From positions 1 to 58,231 of the forward strand of contig CAXIUT010000180.1 of the NCBI GenBank assembly GCA_964035545.1: 58,231 nucleotides of DNA. Reading direction: 5' to 3'. Under the pieces are notes generated by a model. It was not told where the DNA came from. It did not search any database and was given only the letters and a program-made list of their open reading frames with translations. Source of the stretch: Bugula neritina (Eukaryota; Bryozoa; Gymnolaemata; Cheilostomatida; Bugulidae). Below, in pieces: positions 46,919 through 57,959 of this stretch. Numbering within the stretch: position 1 is the first letter of the stretch; each line of letters opens with the position of its first letter. Position numbers and translations under genes: made by a program.

Positions 46919-48215
46919 TCATCTTCTAGCTGCTGGTAAATTAACATTATCAATAGTGCTGTTGATCTTAGTTTTAAGCATCTGAGCCAGTCTAGTATAC
47001 TCCTCTTTGTATCTCCTAGCTTCCTCCTCATAAGCATAGCATCTCTCAGAAAGTTCTCTTCTCTTCCTTTCAGCATCATTCTATACATCTTTAATTGCAG
47101 ATTTAGCCTCTTTCAAACTCATAACCAGCTGAGAATTCTCTTGTCGTTTGCTCTATACTTGTTGTTTCAATAATTTTATTTCGGATTAGTTCCCTGATAC
47201 AGATCTACTAACTAAGTTATCCTTTTAAGCAAGCTCGTTCTTTACTTTCGATAGAAGATAATTCAGTTGATTGATTTGTTCTTCACAATCAGATCTGTCT
47301 TGTCTTAATTTTGCATTTTAATCATCAAAATCTCTCTCAAGATCTGATATCTTATTTTCTTTATCTTGTACTATCCTTATCAACTCTTGAACTTTCCTCG
47401 TAAGTCCTTATTTCCCATCTTCAATCATCTTCATTTTGGATTAATATGATTTAGTTAGATATTGAGCTTTCTTGATCTCTTAATCTCTTGCTTTATTTCT
47501 TGTATCCCTTAATTGTTCTTCAAATTGAAGTCTATTGGAGATAAGAAGATCGTTAAGCTTTTTATTATCCATTCCTAAATCCTAAATAAAAGTTAAAATA
47601 CTCTTTTTGCCATTTAGGCAGCTTTTGATTTTTCTTAAAGATTTTTAATTTTTCTTTCCATTTAGAAAGTCAGCTGTTCAACATAGTCCTGTCCTTCTTT
47701 TTTGAATTTATCGAATTCTTCATTGTATTGGCTAGTAGTATCTTCAAAATTTTTAGTTTCCATACTGAGTTGAGTCTCTAATTCCTGGATTTTTCCACCA
47801 TATACTTCTTACAATCTAGCTATTTCATGTTTAAGTTGATTATTATTAGTTGCCAGATCTTGATTTTGATGAAGTAGATTATTGATTTTGAACTAGGCCT
47901 CTGAAAGTAACACTTCTTTGCGACTAAATTAATCTTTAAGTTTGATCAATTTGTTTTAAAACTAAATTCTTCGTTTCCTTTAGTTATCCAAATCGTTCTC
48001 CATCTTGTCCTTAGTTTATCTGAACTTATGTCGTTCGTTTTAAAGCATAAACTAGATTTATCCCATGCCACCATGATCTTCCATTCCATCTAAATCGACA
48101 ATAAAATACTTCTAAATGATTGTTTATTGAATCCTCGAGATACGTTGCTGTAGCCCAGATTATTTGGACTGTAAGAAGCATCGAAATTTCCTCCAAAATT
48201 AGGTCTGTAAGCCAT
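46919..48215 (-). CDS. Coiled-coil filament-type protein
   Basis: Two 20-nt introns (48090-48109, 47582-47601); 418 residues. A short head (MAYRPNFGGNFDASYSPNN, Gly/Ser/Asn-rich) is followed by continuous coiled coil from residue 45 to about 400 and a short end INSTIDNVNLPAARR. A head plus long rod is typical of striated-rootlet, epiplasmic or basal-body filament proteins in ciliates. I cannot name the ortholog. The 5' end is 99 bp from the divergent U-box gene. Confidence 0.85.
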
Positions 48216-48314
48216 ATTCTATTCAACTGAATATTCACTTAATAAATTAAATAAACCCTGGGAGTTTCTATTATTACATACCAGATTTCATAATTAATTT
48301 ATAGTATCAGCAGC

Positions 48315-48758
48315 ATGTCAAAAAAAGAAAAAGGTGGTTTAGGAACTGGCTTTTTTGCAGGTCTCTTAGGAGTAGGAATTGGAGTTGTTGGAGCCTTAAT
48401 AGCTTCCAAAGTTATGGATGACTAAAAGAAAAAACAACCATAATTACCTTAATATCTAAATAACCTCCAATAAAAACGTAAAAGAAAGAGAATATTTCAC
48501 AAAAGTAGTAAAAAATAAACTGAAACAGTTGATGAAACATTTGAAGATACTTTACTTTGTCCTATTTCTCAAGAATTAATGGATGATCCAGTTACCATAT
48601 CAGAGTGTGGACATTCATACGATAAAAAGACAATTTCTCCAATATTAGACAAATATCATGTCTGTCCTTTATGTAGAAAATAAGCAAGTTCTCAAAACTT
48701 AGTACCAAATTATCAACTTAAACATGTTATCGATCACTACAAAATAACAAAAAAATGA
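48315..48758 (+). CDS. Membrane-anchored U-box protein
   Basis: 147 residues, no intron. A Gly-rich hydrophobic segment (GFFAGLLGVGIGVVGALIA, 12-30) should be a transmembrane anchor. A Lys/Arg-rich linker follows, then a U-box at 76-147: LCPISQELMDDPVTI, GHSYDKKTI, CPLCRK, LVPNYQLKHVI. U-boxes are E2-binding ubiquitin-ligase domains that fold without zinc; the Cys residues here follow the usual RING-like spacing only partly. An organelle-membrane E3 is a fair inference; the target is unknown. Confidence 0.9.
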
Positions 48759-49064
48759 TCAATCATCTTATTTTAATACTTATCCAATAACTTATTTAAT
48801 GATTAATTTTTGAAAAATCAATAAACCTAGAATATATATTGAATTATAACAAAATACTTTTACAAGCAATAAATATTCTAGAAAAATCTATACTATTATT
48901 CAAACAATCAGAATTTATGGAATTTATAAATTTAATATAAATACTATGATTCAAAAACAACATTCGAATAAAAGATTAGCTAACATTTTATTGAAATAAA
49001 ATAAATGCAATAAAAATGTTTATTAAATTCATTCAATACATCATAGATTTTTCACTCAAAAACA
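48759..49064. other. Intergenic with a short open frame
   Basis: 306 bp, AT-rich. A frame open from about 48803 to 48948 reads SINLEYILNYNKILLQAIN and looks helical but has no ATG; it may be chance or an unrecognised exon of the LRR gene that follows. Confidence 0.4.
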
Positions 49065-49600
49065 ATGGACATTAAGTAACAGTTTCATTTATTAGATTTT
49101 GATGATTATCAAAATAAATAAATTAAATTCATACTCTAAAATTCATAAAAAATATTAATATAATTTTTAAACATCCGTTGTTCATTTTTTAATATAGATT
49201 ATGCCAAAAAATCTACTCTTTTGAAAGATCTATCACCAGTTTAATTTCCTAGACTAAAAGTTTTATCTTTAAGTAAATATTCATATTATTTATATGGAAA
49301 CTTGATAAAAAGTATCGAAAAACTTGGTTCAATCAATATGCCTCAACTATAAAATCTATTTTTAGGTCAAAATACGATAACTTCTCTTCGTTCTTTTAAA
49401 AAATGTTATTTTAAATTAGTACTAACTATATCATATAGAAAAAATTAGATTTATCCGACAATAAGTTAATTTCTTTAGATGAACTTTGGCTGTATTTAGA
49501 TCTTTCTAATCTATAAATATTTACTGCATGTATTTTTTGTCATAAATAGATGGAAAAAATAAAATAACTTTTAGCTTTAGTTTTACCAAAAGTAATATGA
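49065..49600 (+). CDS. Leucine-rich-repeat protein
   Basis: One 20-nt intron (49419-49438); 171 residues to the first TGA. LRR units: FPRLKVLSLSKYSYYL, MPQLENLFLGQNTITSL, LKKLDLSDNKLISLDEL, WLYLDLSNLEIF, the SDS22/LRRC type common in axonemal proteins. The TGA at 49598-49600 is followed in the same frame by 57 more sense codons (ITKKELNLYSAIKENE...) to a second TGA at 49772-49774, which overlaps the next gene's ATG. Read-through or a missed feature may therefore extend the protein to 229 residues. Confidence 0.78.
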
Positions 49601-49770
49601 ATTACTAAAAAATAACTAAATTTATATTCAGCTATCAAAGAAAATTAAATATCAATAAACAATAAGATCTATTAAGAAGTTTAGGAATTCGATATGTTCG
49701 ATCTATTTAGACATAATGATATCTTTAACTTTATCGTTAGTATTTATATTAAAATAACGAATAAAATCAA

Positions 49771-50157
49771 ATGAGAAGATCAATAAATTCAAAAGAAAAA
49801 ATAGTCATGGATAAATCAAGACTCCTAACATAAACCAAAAGAATTACAAAACCTAATATCTCTAATCACAGCAAAATAGTCTAAATTTAATAAAAGGTCA
49901 AGATGTTTGGAGGCCTCTAAGAAATGTAAGAATAATTTCTCAAAGATATCAATCTTAATAATCAAAGACTAGACAACATAATTTCTTGTGTTAAAAACAT
50001 GATGAAAGTAGATTCTAAAGGCAAAAGGTCAGGAGTATCGCCTCTAGGTAAATCTAACATCACCAAAAAAGTATAAAAAGATAAATCAAGTAAAAGACTT
50101 ATATAAAGAGTAGAAAAAGCTATCTCCTATCAAAATTATCAACATGGTACAAAATGA
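49771..50157 (+). CDS. Small basic protein, unknown
   Basis: 128 residues, no intron; Lys/Ser-rich with one short helical, acidic stretch (FGGLEEMEEEFLKDINLNNQ). Its ATG overlaps the TGA of the extended frame of the LRR gene as ATGA. It converges on the SHIPPO-like gene with 68 bp between stops. No domain recognised; small basic proteins of this kind are often microtubule-associated, but that is inference only. Confidence 0.62.
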
Positions 50158-50225
50158 TATCTATCAAATTCCTTATTAGAATCAATCTTATGTTAATAAT
50201 CTTTAAAAATTATTAATAGAATAAA

Positions 50226-50827
50226 TCATTTTCTATTAATCCTATCTGATTGAACATGCCATCCATTGGTGCTTGTCTTCTTTCTTCTTATTTCATTGTA
50301 AATATCTCCGTCATATTGTCCAAATTATGAAGGAAGAGGATAGTATCCGGGTCCTGGATTTCCATATTACTTCTTGAAAACCTTATCGAAGAAAGACTAT
50401 CTCATATCTCGATCGAATTTAGCTTTTGTCCCACCTCTATTCTGAGAAAGAACGTAACTTCCTGTCTTAGGAAGATTATTGATCTCTTTGTATTTTCCTG
50501 GACCAGGAGCTATAGTTGCTTTATTAGCTAATTAATACATGATGGAGAAAATCTATTCTGTCTTGACTGTGAATAGCTTAGATTTTGGAATTTAGAACCA
50601 GATTTAGATGGGCTCATTGCTTATTTTTAAGGATTTATATAACTTCCAGGCCCTGGATTTATATTTTGAGGCTCAATCGTTTTAGTCTTGTCAATGACAA
50701 CAGTTTTAGGTCGTAAAGAGTATTTAGGAGAAGTAGCTCTTTTAGGTTTATCATTATTGTATTGCACAGAAGAAGGAACAGCTTCTTGTTATTTTGGTAC
50801 ATAATTGCTAAAAGATACTTTCTTCAT
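50226..50827 (-). CDS. SHIPPO/ODF3-like repeat protein
   Basis: One 20-nt intron (50519-50538); 193 residues. Three PGPG-type repeats are clear: NPGPGSY, APGPGKY and NPGPGYY, with accessory LPKTGSYVLSQNRGG. SHIPPO repeats (Pro-Gly-Pro-x-Tyr) occur in ODF3/CIMAP proteins of sperm tails and axonemes. Its ATG overlaps the TGA of the upstream gene at 50824-50827 as ATGA, so the two may share a transcript or have been one gene. Good evidence for an axonemal role by family. Confidence 0.88.
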
Positions 50828-51186
50828 TATTAAATATTTACTTCTCGACCCAAAGCGAAGACAGCTCCTTTTTTCTTGGAAAGATTATCATCCCAAAAAG
50901 TGGGAAGATTGTATTTTCCTGAAGAAGGGGAGGCTGTTAGACATCTTGTGAAATCAGATTTGTTACCATATCCAATAGCAGCTCCATTTGAGTTTTTTTC
51001 CTTTGAAATCTCCTCCATAAGTATTTAATGGACAACTACATAACGATATTTTTACTTAGATTTGGCTGGATCAAAACGACTTCCTTTGGAAAATGAATAA
51101 GTCATCTTACTTCTAGACTGATTAGTAAGTGCTTTGTTTATTTTCGAGAAAGATGCAGTGGATGAGATGCAAAATTTGCTCTTCAT
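50824..51186 (-). CDS. SHIPPO-like small protein
   Basis: 120 residues, intronless. It contains a single repeat-like segment, SPSSGKYNLPTFWDD, and YSFSKGSRFDPAKSKEK, both resembling SHIPPO-type unfolded microtubule-lumen proteins. Its last codons (VNIEE, TGA) overlap the start of the next SHIPPO gene by two bases. The pair may act together as axonemal microtubule inner proteins; this is inferred from the repeats and adjacency. Confidence 0.75.
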
Positions 51187-51270
51187 AAATTTATTAAAAC
51201 TGAATTAAAACTTATCTTATTACTCCTAATACTAGTACAAAAAATACAAAGATCTCAAATCATATCTTTT

Positions 51271-51504
51271 TCAGGCTACCATGATCCACAAATCAATGGA
51301 ATCACCTGAATAACTATATAGCTCATCACTATCACAACCAACAATAATGTATAAAAACTTCAAATTATCCTTAAAATATTTTTTCTTAATCTCCAGCTCT
51401 TCTCTCTGCTACTCATATCCAGGAACATACTCCGAAGCTTGTTCCGCTGCCTGCTTACTTACCTTCTAAATATATTCCTATGATGTTTTAGGTTAGCCCG
51501 CCAT
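51271..51504 (-). CDS. Small acidic helical protein
   Basis: 77 residues, no intron. A charged helix-rich start (AAEQASEYVPGYEQQREELE) leads to a compact end with FLYIIVGCDSDELYSYSGDS and VA-stop. Too short for family assignment. It is a real-looking gene: it has its own ATG and TGA, both gaps to neighbours are short (32 and 84 bp), and no competing frame exists. Confidence 0.6.
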
Positions 51505-51536
51505 TGAACAAATATTATGTAAAATCAAATATAATA

Positions 51537-52742
51537 TCAAGAACCAATCAATAAAGTACTTCTATTTTTCAAGTATTGAGCTGAACTCACTCCAGCTGGA
51601 CGAACCTGATTCCATTTCTACTCTAGATTAGTTGAGTTAGCTGCTGTCTCATTGTCCCAATCTAAAGGATAGCATTCAGTGACTTTATATGCCAATTTAG
51701 AATGATTCTTTTTCTTTTATGCCACTTCCTTCATAAACTTTTATCTTCTCTACATAAACATTAATCCATCATCTTTTTCCTCTGTCTTTGACCTGATCTG
51801 TTTTTTCTTTTTATTTTTACTACCAATATGTAAATTAGGAGGATATACTCTTTTTGGAATATAATTTAAATTTTTATGAGATGGAGTCTTCTCTCTCAAC
51901 TTAGGAGTTCTATCCTCATTTGAAAATTTTACTTCATTCACTAAATCAGGCTTAAATATCTCAACATTATAGTATTCACTTATTTTCACTTTCACATCTT
52001 ATACCGTTGGATTTTAAACAGGTTTTCTTGGAACATGAGTCTAAAGATTGATAACATTAGCTTTATTAAGTGCTCCTATATGAGATTGAGGTAGCTCTGG
52101 TTTATTTTTACCTGCATGAGGCATAACACTATGAGATTTATGTTTGATGATAGATTTTTACTTAGAACCAGATCCATAGTGAGCAAAAGCAGGTTTACCA
52201 AAATATGTAGTAAAAGATGAATCAGGTAAATTTCTTGTATCTAGCCTAAAATCTTTTATATTTTGCTTACGAATCTAAATCTACCTTTTTTAAAATTCGT
52301 TAAATTGATCTAATTTCTTATCAGCTTTCTGTTTCATCTCTTGAAAATTTGGATTCTTCTTAACATTCTTAACTTTTGTATCTTTGCTTGGAGACTCATT
52401 TTATCCGCCATAATAATATAATTCATGCTTAATATGATGAGGCTTCATTTTTTTATCATCTTTTTTCAACTGATACGTATCTTATTTTTATCTTTTTTTT
52501 ACTATTATTTGTTGCGATTTATGAGGACTTTGATGTTAAGGCTTATCATAGATTTGTGGTTGTGTTAATTTGGGTTAACAATAGTTGGTTTGCATTTTGA
52601 TCATCCATTAGTTACTTTTGAGTGGATCATGATCCCATGATAGAATATCATACATAGAAGGTTGCTTATCTCTTGGTAGATAGTGAAGACCATGTCTGAT
52701 CTATTTGCTTTAATCTTCTTTTATTCTTAGTGTTCCAGACAT
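51537..52742 (-). CDS. Uncharacterised Pro/Lys/His-rich protein
   Basis: 401 residues, intronless. A conserved-looking start, RHGLHYLPRDKQPSMYDILS, then a low-complexity His/Lys/Gln region, a short coiled-coil (NFQEMKQKADKKLDQFNEF) and a basic C-terminus ending QYLKNRSTLLIGS. The mixture of extended Pro/Tyr motifs with basic linkers is common in ciliary microtubule-associated proteins, and the neighbours on the same strand are SHIPPO-like, but no family signature is certain. Confidence 0.75.
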
Positions 52743-52832
52743 CTTTTAAATTAATGAAAAAAAAGACGATAAAATTATCATTCATAAGAATGAATATTTT
52801 GATAGGAAATAAAAATTTGATTCTATGTGAGA

Positions 52833-53254
52833 TCAAACTATCCTAGGAGGAATACGATATAAAGAAGTTACAAGTTCATAATTTCTTATGGTGAATCCAA
52901 CTGCTTGTCGATGAACCATGAATTCCCATCTTGCCTTTTCACATAAAGTCACCAATTCATTGTATTGTTTGATTTCATTTGGAGTTTTTGATCTTCTCTG
53001 ATGTTCTTAATATTCTATTTATATCGAAGTTTACGTTCTTAAGCTTTTTTGATGTAGTGTTTTACTTTAGATTCTGAAGTTTTCAAAGCCCTTGATATTT
53101 CCTCACGCATTTGGTTCTATAATTGTTCAATTGATGAGTCTACAGAAAACTTTTGAGCTAGTTTAGCTTCAGTTTCAATAGCATATTTGTTCTGAGCAAT
53201 ACCACATTGAACCCTTTCAATTCTTTCTATATCTCTTTTGACTATTTATGACAT
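52833..53254 (-). CDS. Short coiled-coil protein with conserved C-terminal motif
   Basis: One 20-nt intron (53015-53034); 133 residues. The N-terminal two-thirds are a coiled coil (YAIETEAKLAQKFSVDSSIE). The C-terminus changes to a striking block, KARWEFMVHRQAVGFTIRNY followed by ELVTSLYRIPPRIV, that looks like a strongly constrained interaction motif. I do not recognise the family. The intron removes a frame break precisely before EHQRRSKTPNEI. Confidence 0.8.
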
Positions 53255-53441
53255 TTTTCCTGCAAATGAAAAATTAGCTAGGCATCTTTTAAAGACAATC
53301 ATTTAAAATTAAATATGATTATAACTTATATTGAACATTTTTGATGTATAAGAACTTACTCTAAACTATTTTTAAAATCAAAATAAACAACTTAATACAC
53401 TTTGATGTTTAACTATAGATATTAAATATCAAAAAGATAAT

Positions 53442-53657
53442 ATGTCTGAGAAAGAAGTATAAAAACCAGAAAACATAGTATAGCCTTTAACTTTTAAAGG
53501 AGAATAAAGGGATCGTTCAGGTGTAGCAGATACAAAATAAGAATATGATCGGATATTATAAAGACTAGATTCTAAGATCAAGAAACCTCTTCATGATTTA
53601 AGATCAATGATTGAAGGATAAATAGAAAGACTGAAAAATGTTTAAAAAGTTTAATGA
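53442..53657 (+). CDS. Small acidic coiled-coil protein
   Basis: 71 residues, Glu/Lys-rich, probably one helix at the end (EYDRILERLDSKIKKPLHDL). Its own ATG and TGA are clear, and no longer frame fits this strand. It follows a 187-bp divergent promoter region shared with the coiled-coil gene at 52833. No family assigned. Confidence 0.55.
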
Positions 53658-53876
53658 TTTAAAACAATTATCTTCTCCTCATATTTTTAATCTATTTGAA
53701 GTTTTGAATATTTGCTTTAATTCAAAAATAATTAAATAAAAATGAAAGATAACTTAATGAATCATTCATAGTTTCAACTATTGGATCATATGTGTAATTG
53801 AGTTGATTTTATTTGATTGATTTTTAAAAAGTTGATATAAATTGGAGGCAATATCCATATTAATTAATTAATCTGA

Positions 53877-55106
53877 ATGCGTAGATCAGATAAAAGACCA
53901 TAGGTTGACAAAAACGCAAACTACAAAAACCTGATATCTCAACTCTACGACCGTGACCCTCACCTTTCTGATGTAAAAAACCAAATAAAATCAATAACTC
54001 CAGACATCTAAATTCTGGATGAATTAAACGATTTTTAAAAGAAATTGGACACTCTCATTAAAACGTACTTCTATATAAATAAAGAAAACGATATGATGTT
54101 CAATAAATATTTATGAAACCTCCACAAAAGGTCAAGAGATTGCTTAGAGTAACAATACTAAGATAAAATCTTGAAGGTCAACAATCAATAAAAATGTATG
54201 GATAGATTCATCCTAAAAAATAATAAACTGCAAATAATAAATTTACTTCTTTCTTTCGACATATAAGTGTCATAAACGACAGAGATAAATCTATCATTTA
54301 AAATGTATTTTATAGATTATTTTAGTGGAAAAAACCTGTTAATGCCTTTAATTAAAAAGATGGTGTGATTATTAGATTACCCAATAATGTCTAAGATGCC
54401 CTCACCATATATCTTACACCCATTACTAATCCTCCTAAATTTGCAGTAGATCCTCTACTCTAAAAAATAGTTGGAATGAAATTTGGAACCAGAATTTAAA
54501 TATTAGATGCTTTTTGGCTTTATATTAAAAATAAAAAATTACAAGAAATATAAAATAAATAAATTATCAATGCAGACTAGCTAATCAAACAAGTAAAAAT
54601 TATTATTATTTTAGGCTTTTAAAACTTAAAAACTCACTTTTGCTACCATAAATTCAAGAGTTAGATAAATGATTACTCCTTTGGAACCCATAAAAATCAA
54701 CTTTATTACTGGATAAAATCATAAAACATATGATATCATTGTAGAAATATAAGAAAAACCTAATATCGATATCGTACCTTTTTTTGCACAAAAATTAAGT
54801 GATGATAAAACTGAACATCCCTACCTTTCTCTCATGAGTCGCATCAAAAAGTATTAAAACAAATTCAAAGATTACACTTAGAAACTAAGAAGACATTTAC
54901 AAAAGAGAGAACTTTACAAAAATTTTAAAAGTTAAAGAATTGAAGAAATAATAACAGAACAACATCAACTTTTACAAATAATAAAAAAAGCCGATCCCAC
55001 AGAAGAGTACAATAAACTCTAATACATCCTCAAGAACTAAGATGAACTTGAAAGAGAAGTAAAACATTATTTCTAGAACTTGAACGGACAATCTCGTTCT
55101 GATTGA
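53877..55106 (+). CDS. SWI/SNF BAF60/SMARCD-like subunit
   Basis: Two introns (54065-54084, 20 nt; 54593-54614, 22 nt); 395 residues. The N-terminal helix motif KRYDVQEIFMKPPQKVKRLL matches the BAF60 segment before its strand region. FTSFFRHISVIND leads to the SWIB domain (about 170-270): NPPKFAVDPLLEKIVGMKFG, EILDAFWLYIKNKKLQ. The C-terminal part has PLEPIKINFITG and DIIVEIEEKPNIDI, then a coiled coil, as in SMARCD proteins. It should be a core subunit of a SWI/SNF chromatin remodeller in the nucleus. Without the introns it would look like two unrelated short genes. Confidence 0.92.
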
Positions 55107-55152
55107 TTATTCGACATAAATATGATTCATTTGAGCATTTATAATATAAATC

Positions 55153-55596
55153 ATGGAATTAAGCTGTCCAAATTGTCTAAAAAACTTTTCATTTCTAGGA
55201 AGCGGACAAGAACCAAGAGTACTTCCATGTGGTGACTCTATCTGCAACGAATGCATCCAAGAAATAGCCACTAACAATCTTAACTTCATGTGTAAATAAA
55301 ATCATATGTAGGCAATAAATGCGGTACTAATATAGAACCAGAATCTCTATTTCCATTGAATAAGTTGTACTATGAAATACAAAATAACCTCAAACAGTAT
55401 CTGAGCAAAAAAATAATATGAAAGTCCTAATTTATCAAAAGGAGGGGACGATGATTTGAGTCGTGAACATCTTCGATATGATGAAAAATGTTTGAATCCA
55501 TTCTGTTTAAGACCGAAATATCATTCTGAAGATAATGCTTAATTATTTTGTTCAAAAAGATGCAAAATAGACCATGAAGAACTGTATATTGATTGA
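55153..55596 (+). CDS. Small RING-type zinc protein
   Basis: Two introns (55292-55311, 20 nt; 55397-55424, 28 nt); 131 residues. A RING of the TRIM type lies at 5-50: CPNC, LPCGDSICNEC, FMCNKC. The usual His ligand is Asp28 (CGDSIC instead of CGHSIC). A second Cys/His group near the end (CLNPFC...FCSKRC) may be another zinc finger. It could be an E3 ligase. The second intron is inferred only from frame. Only 46 bp separate it from the SWI/SNF gene upstream. Confidence 0.8.
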
Positions 55597-55792
55597 ATAT
55601 TGAGTTACACTACTTAAATCATAATAAATAAATTTATAAATAACTAAAAATCTATCTAAATATCCTTGTTTAATGAAATTTTATTCTTATTTCTATGATT
55701 TGATTTTCTTTTTTTATATTTATTGATAGCGCTTTAAAATGTATTTTGATTATTAAACCTTTTATAACACTCAAATTCAAAATTAAATTTCG

Positions 55793-57064
55793 ATGAACAA
55801 TCCCAACAAATCACAAATACAATCATACAAATCAACAAATAAATCGAAAATTCAATCATATCGAGCTTCAAATATTCATCTATAATTTCTTAATCACTGT
55901 GCTACTGTAGTTCAATCCAATTTCAAAGGATATATTCAAAGAAAAAGGTATAGACAATTTTTACCTGTTTACAGAAGGTTCAAATAGATATTATTTGCAG
56001 GATTTCAAGGATGGAAAATAAGAAAAATAATGAAATTGCAGCCCATCAAAAGTTAAATCCAATCTATCAAAAATAAAACACAAAATAAACAAACCAACAT
56101 GGCAAGGATACATAAACGATAACTAATTGATTAAATATAAAGATTAAAAAAGAACGGATAATGGCTAGATATTCAAAAGAAATCAAAAAAGATGAATCAA
56201 AGTTTAAATAGAGAACAAAGCAAATAAAATAACTCAATGTATGGAAATGTCAAATCAAAAAGTTTAAAAAATATATTCAAATAACGTAGTTTCCAAAAAA
56301 CTTATAATACCAGTATTTAAACTAATAAAAAAACTAAAATACAAACTTTTAATACCAGTTCTACTAAAAATAATAAAACCTTATAAACTCAAAAAGCTAC
56401 AACGATTCATTCAACTAATAAAAAAAATAACTTTGATTAAATAGAACTAAAACCGCCTAAAGATTTTTATGCTCTTCTCTAAGAAAAATGCAAAATGAAT
56501 ATGACATAAATATAGAAACCTAAACTAAAATTAAAAAAGAAACAAAACATGAAAATAAAAGTTAAATAAGATGTTAATTAATCTTAATAAATCATATCAA
56601 ATAGTACTCCTATTCATACATAAGTAGATATTTCATAGTATAAATCGTAAAATAACTAATCTTAATGCTGGAAATACTAAAATATTTTTAATAATAGAAG
56701 TACCTTATTGAGTTCTAGTGATAAACAATCAATAATGGAATTAACTACCTTCAAAAAGTTAAAAAGATAAGATTCTACTCATAAATCTCATAAAAGTCAA
56801 CGACTAAAAGTCACCCAAAGAAAAGATAAAGAAGCTAAATGTTAAATCTTATACAATAAGAGTAATCATAGAAGTATATCTAAAGAATATTTTGAACAAA
56901 AAATATAAATTCCAATAGAATAAAGTTGTCTCTTAGAACAAACAAAAACAATAAAAAAGAGAAAAGGATTTACCTGTATTTCACAACTGTTGAAAATATA
57001 CGATTAAACCTATCTCCAGAAAAAAGACTAATTATAACTAAAACTAAAAAATCTATCTATTTGA
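55793..57064 (+). CDS. IQ-motif protein with basic low-complexity tail
   Basis: 423 residues, intronless. Tandem IQ-like motifs near the N-terminus, VVQSNFKGYIQRKRYRQFL and LFAGFQGWKIRKIM, should bind calmodulin or centrins. The remaining 330 residues are Lys/Asn/Thr-rich with repeat-like NTS-TK and TNKK elements and are likely disordered. It looks like a cytoskeletal or cortical calmodulin-binding protein. Same strand as its neighbours. Confidence 0.82.
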
Positions 57065-57171
57065 CAAGTTAATCTGATTAATTATTCTTTATTGATTAAA
57101 TGATAAAATAATTAAAAAATAATATCCTACAACACTTGATAATTATTTAAAGCAATTAATTCTTAGCAAAA

Positions 57172-57545
57172 ATGAGACAGTCCCACGCATAAGTCCAACA
57201 ACCCATGATCGCCGAAGAAGATGACTTCAGATAAGAAAGAGTAGCCATCACTAACCTCAAGTTGGCCCTCCTCATCTTCATGACCTATGGATTAATTGTA
57301 GCAATCTACGCCATGAGGTAACTCTTCAATCATCTAGTCAAGCTATCGAACACGTGAAAGGACCAATTAGTGAGGGATACGAAATTGCTGGAGGCATTCT
57401 TTTTGGTCTGTTCATGATCTATGTGATCTGTTTCTGTGTATGCTGGTTTTTCGGATCAAGAAAAAGAGAAGCTCTCAAAAGATAAGTTGTGGAGAAAGCT
57501 ATCGCCAAAGAAAAAGCAATGCAGGCTAAACAAAATTTAGAATGA
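57172..57545 (+). CDS. Two-span membrane protein
   Basis: One 20-nt intron (57318-57337); 117 residues. Two transmembrane segments, LKLALLIFMTYGLIVAIYAM and ILFGLFMIYVICFCVCWFF, are separated by a short charged loop (SQAIEHVKGPISEG); the C-terminus is a charged helix (REALKREVVEKAIAKEKAM). Hairpin topology with both ends on the same side. No family recognised. The intron is confirmed by the in-frame TGA it avoids. Confidence 0.82.
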
Positions 57546-57710
57546 TTATCAACAAAATAATTCATATTAATTGTCATCTTAATTAAATCCTACTTCCTAT
57601 TTATCTCTACTATGAAGTTTATTCGATCATAAAGAATATTTAACTTGACAATAATCAATTTTAATTACATTTGAGCTATAATAATAATAAGTAAATTTAA
57701 TAGTGGTTCT

Positions 57711-57959
57711 ATGTCCTGGAGAACATTCAAGCAACGAGTATACGATAAATGGGACAAGAAGATGACAGTCTGGTAGACGTCAGGTTTCAGGATGGCCAAC
57801 AGAATGCACAAATATGCAGTAAATGGACTACTTTTCTACATTGGTTATCAAATATATGACTTTTTAGCTTCATATAATGACCTTCTCCTACACGCAAGAC
57901 AAACCAATAAATATGATTAGCAAGATCTAGAAGGTGTAATCAATAGAGAAGATGAATGA
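57711..57959 (+). CDS. Small protein, possibly mitochondrial
   Basis: 82 residues, no intron. A basic amphipathic start (SWRTFKQRVYDKWDKKMTVW) and one weakly hydrophobic segment (YAVNGLLFYIGYQIYDFLA), then an acidic end. This pattern fits a small mitochondrial inner-membrane subunit, but that is inference. It is the last gene before the right telomere, 209 bp away. Confidence 0.62.

Noticed and set aside
53877-54116. A separate 79-residue gene starting MRRSDKRPEVDK
   Set aside because: Removing the 20-nt intron at 54065-54084 joins it to the SWIB-containing frame and restores the BAF60 N-terminal motif, so it is the first exon of 53877-55106.
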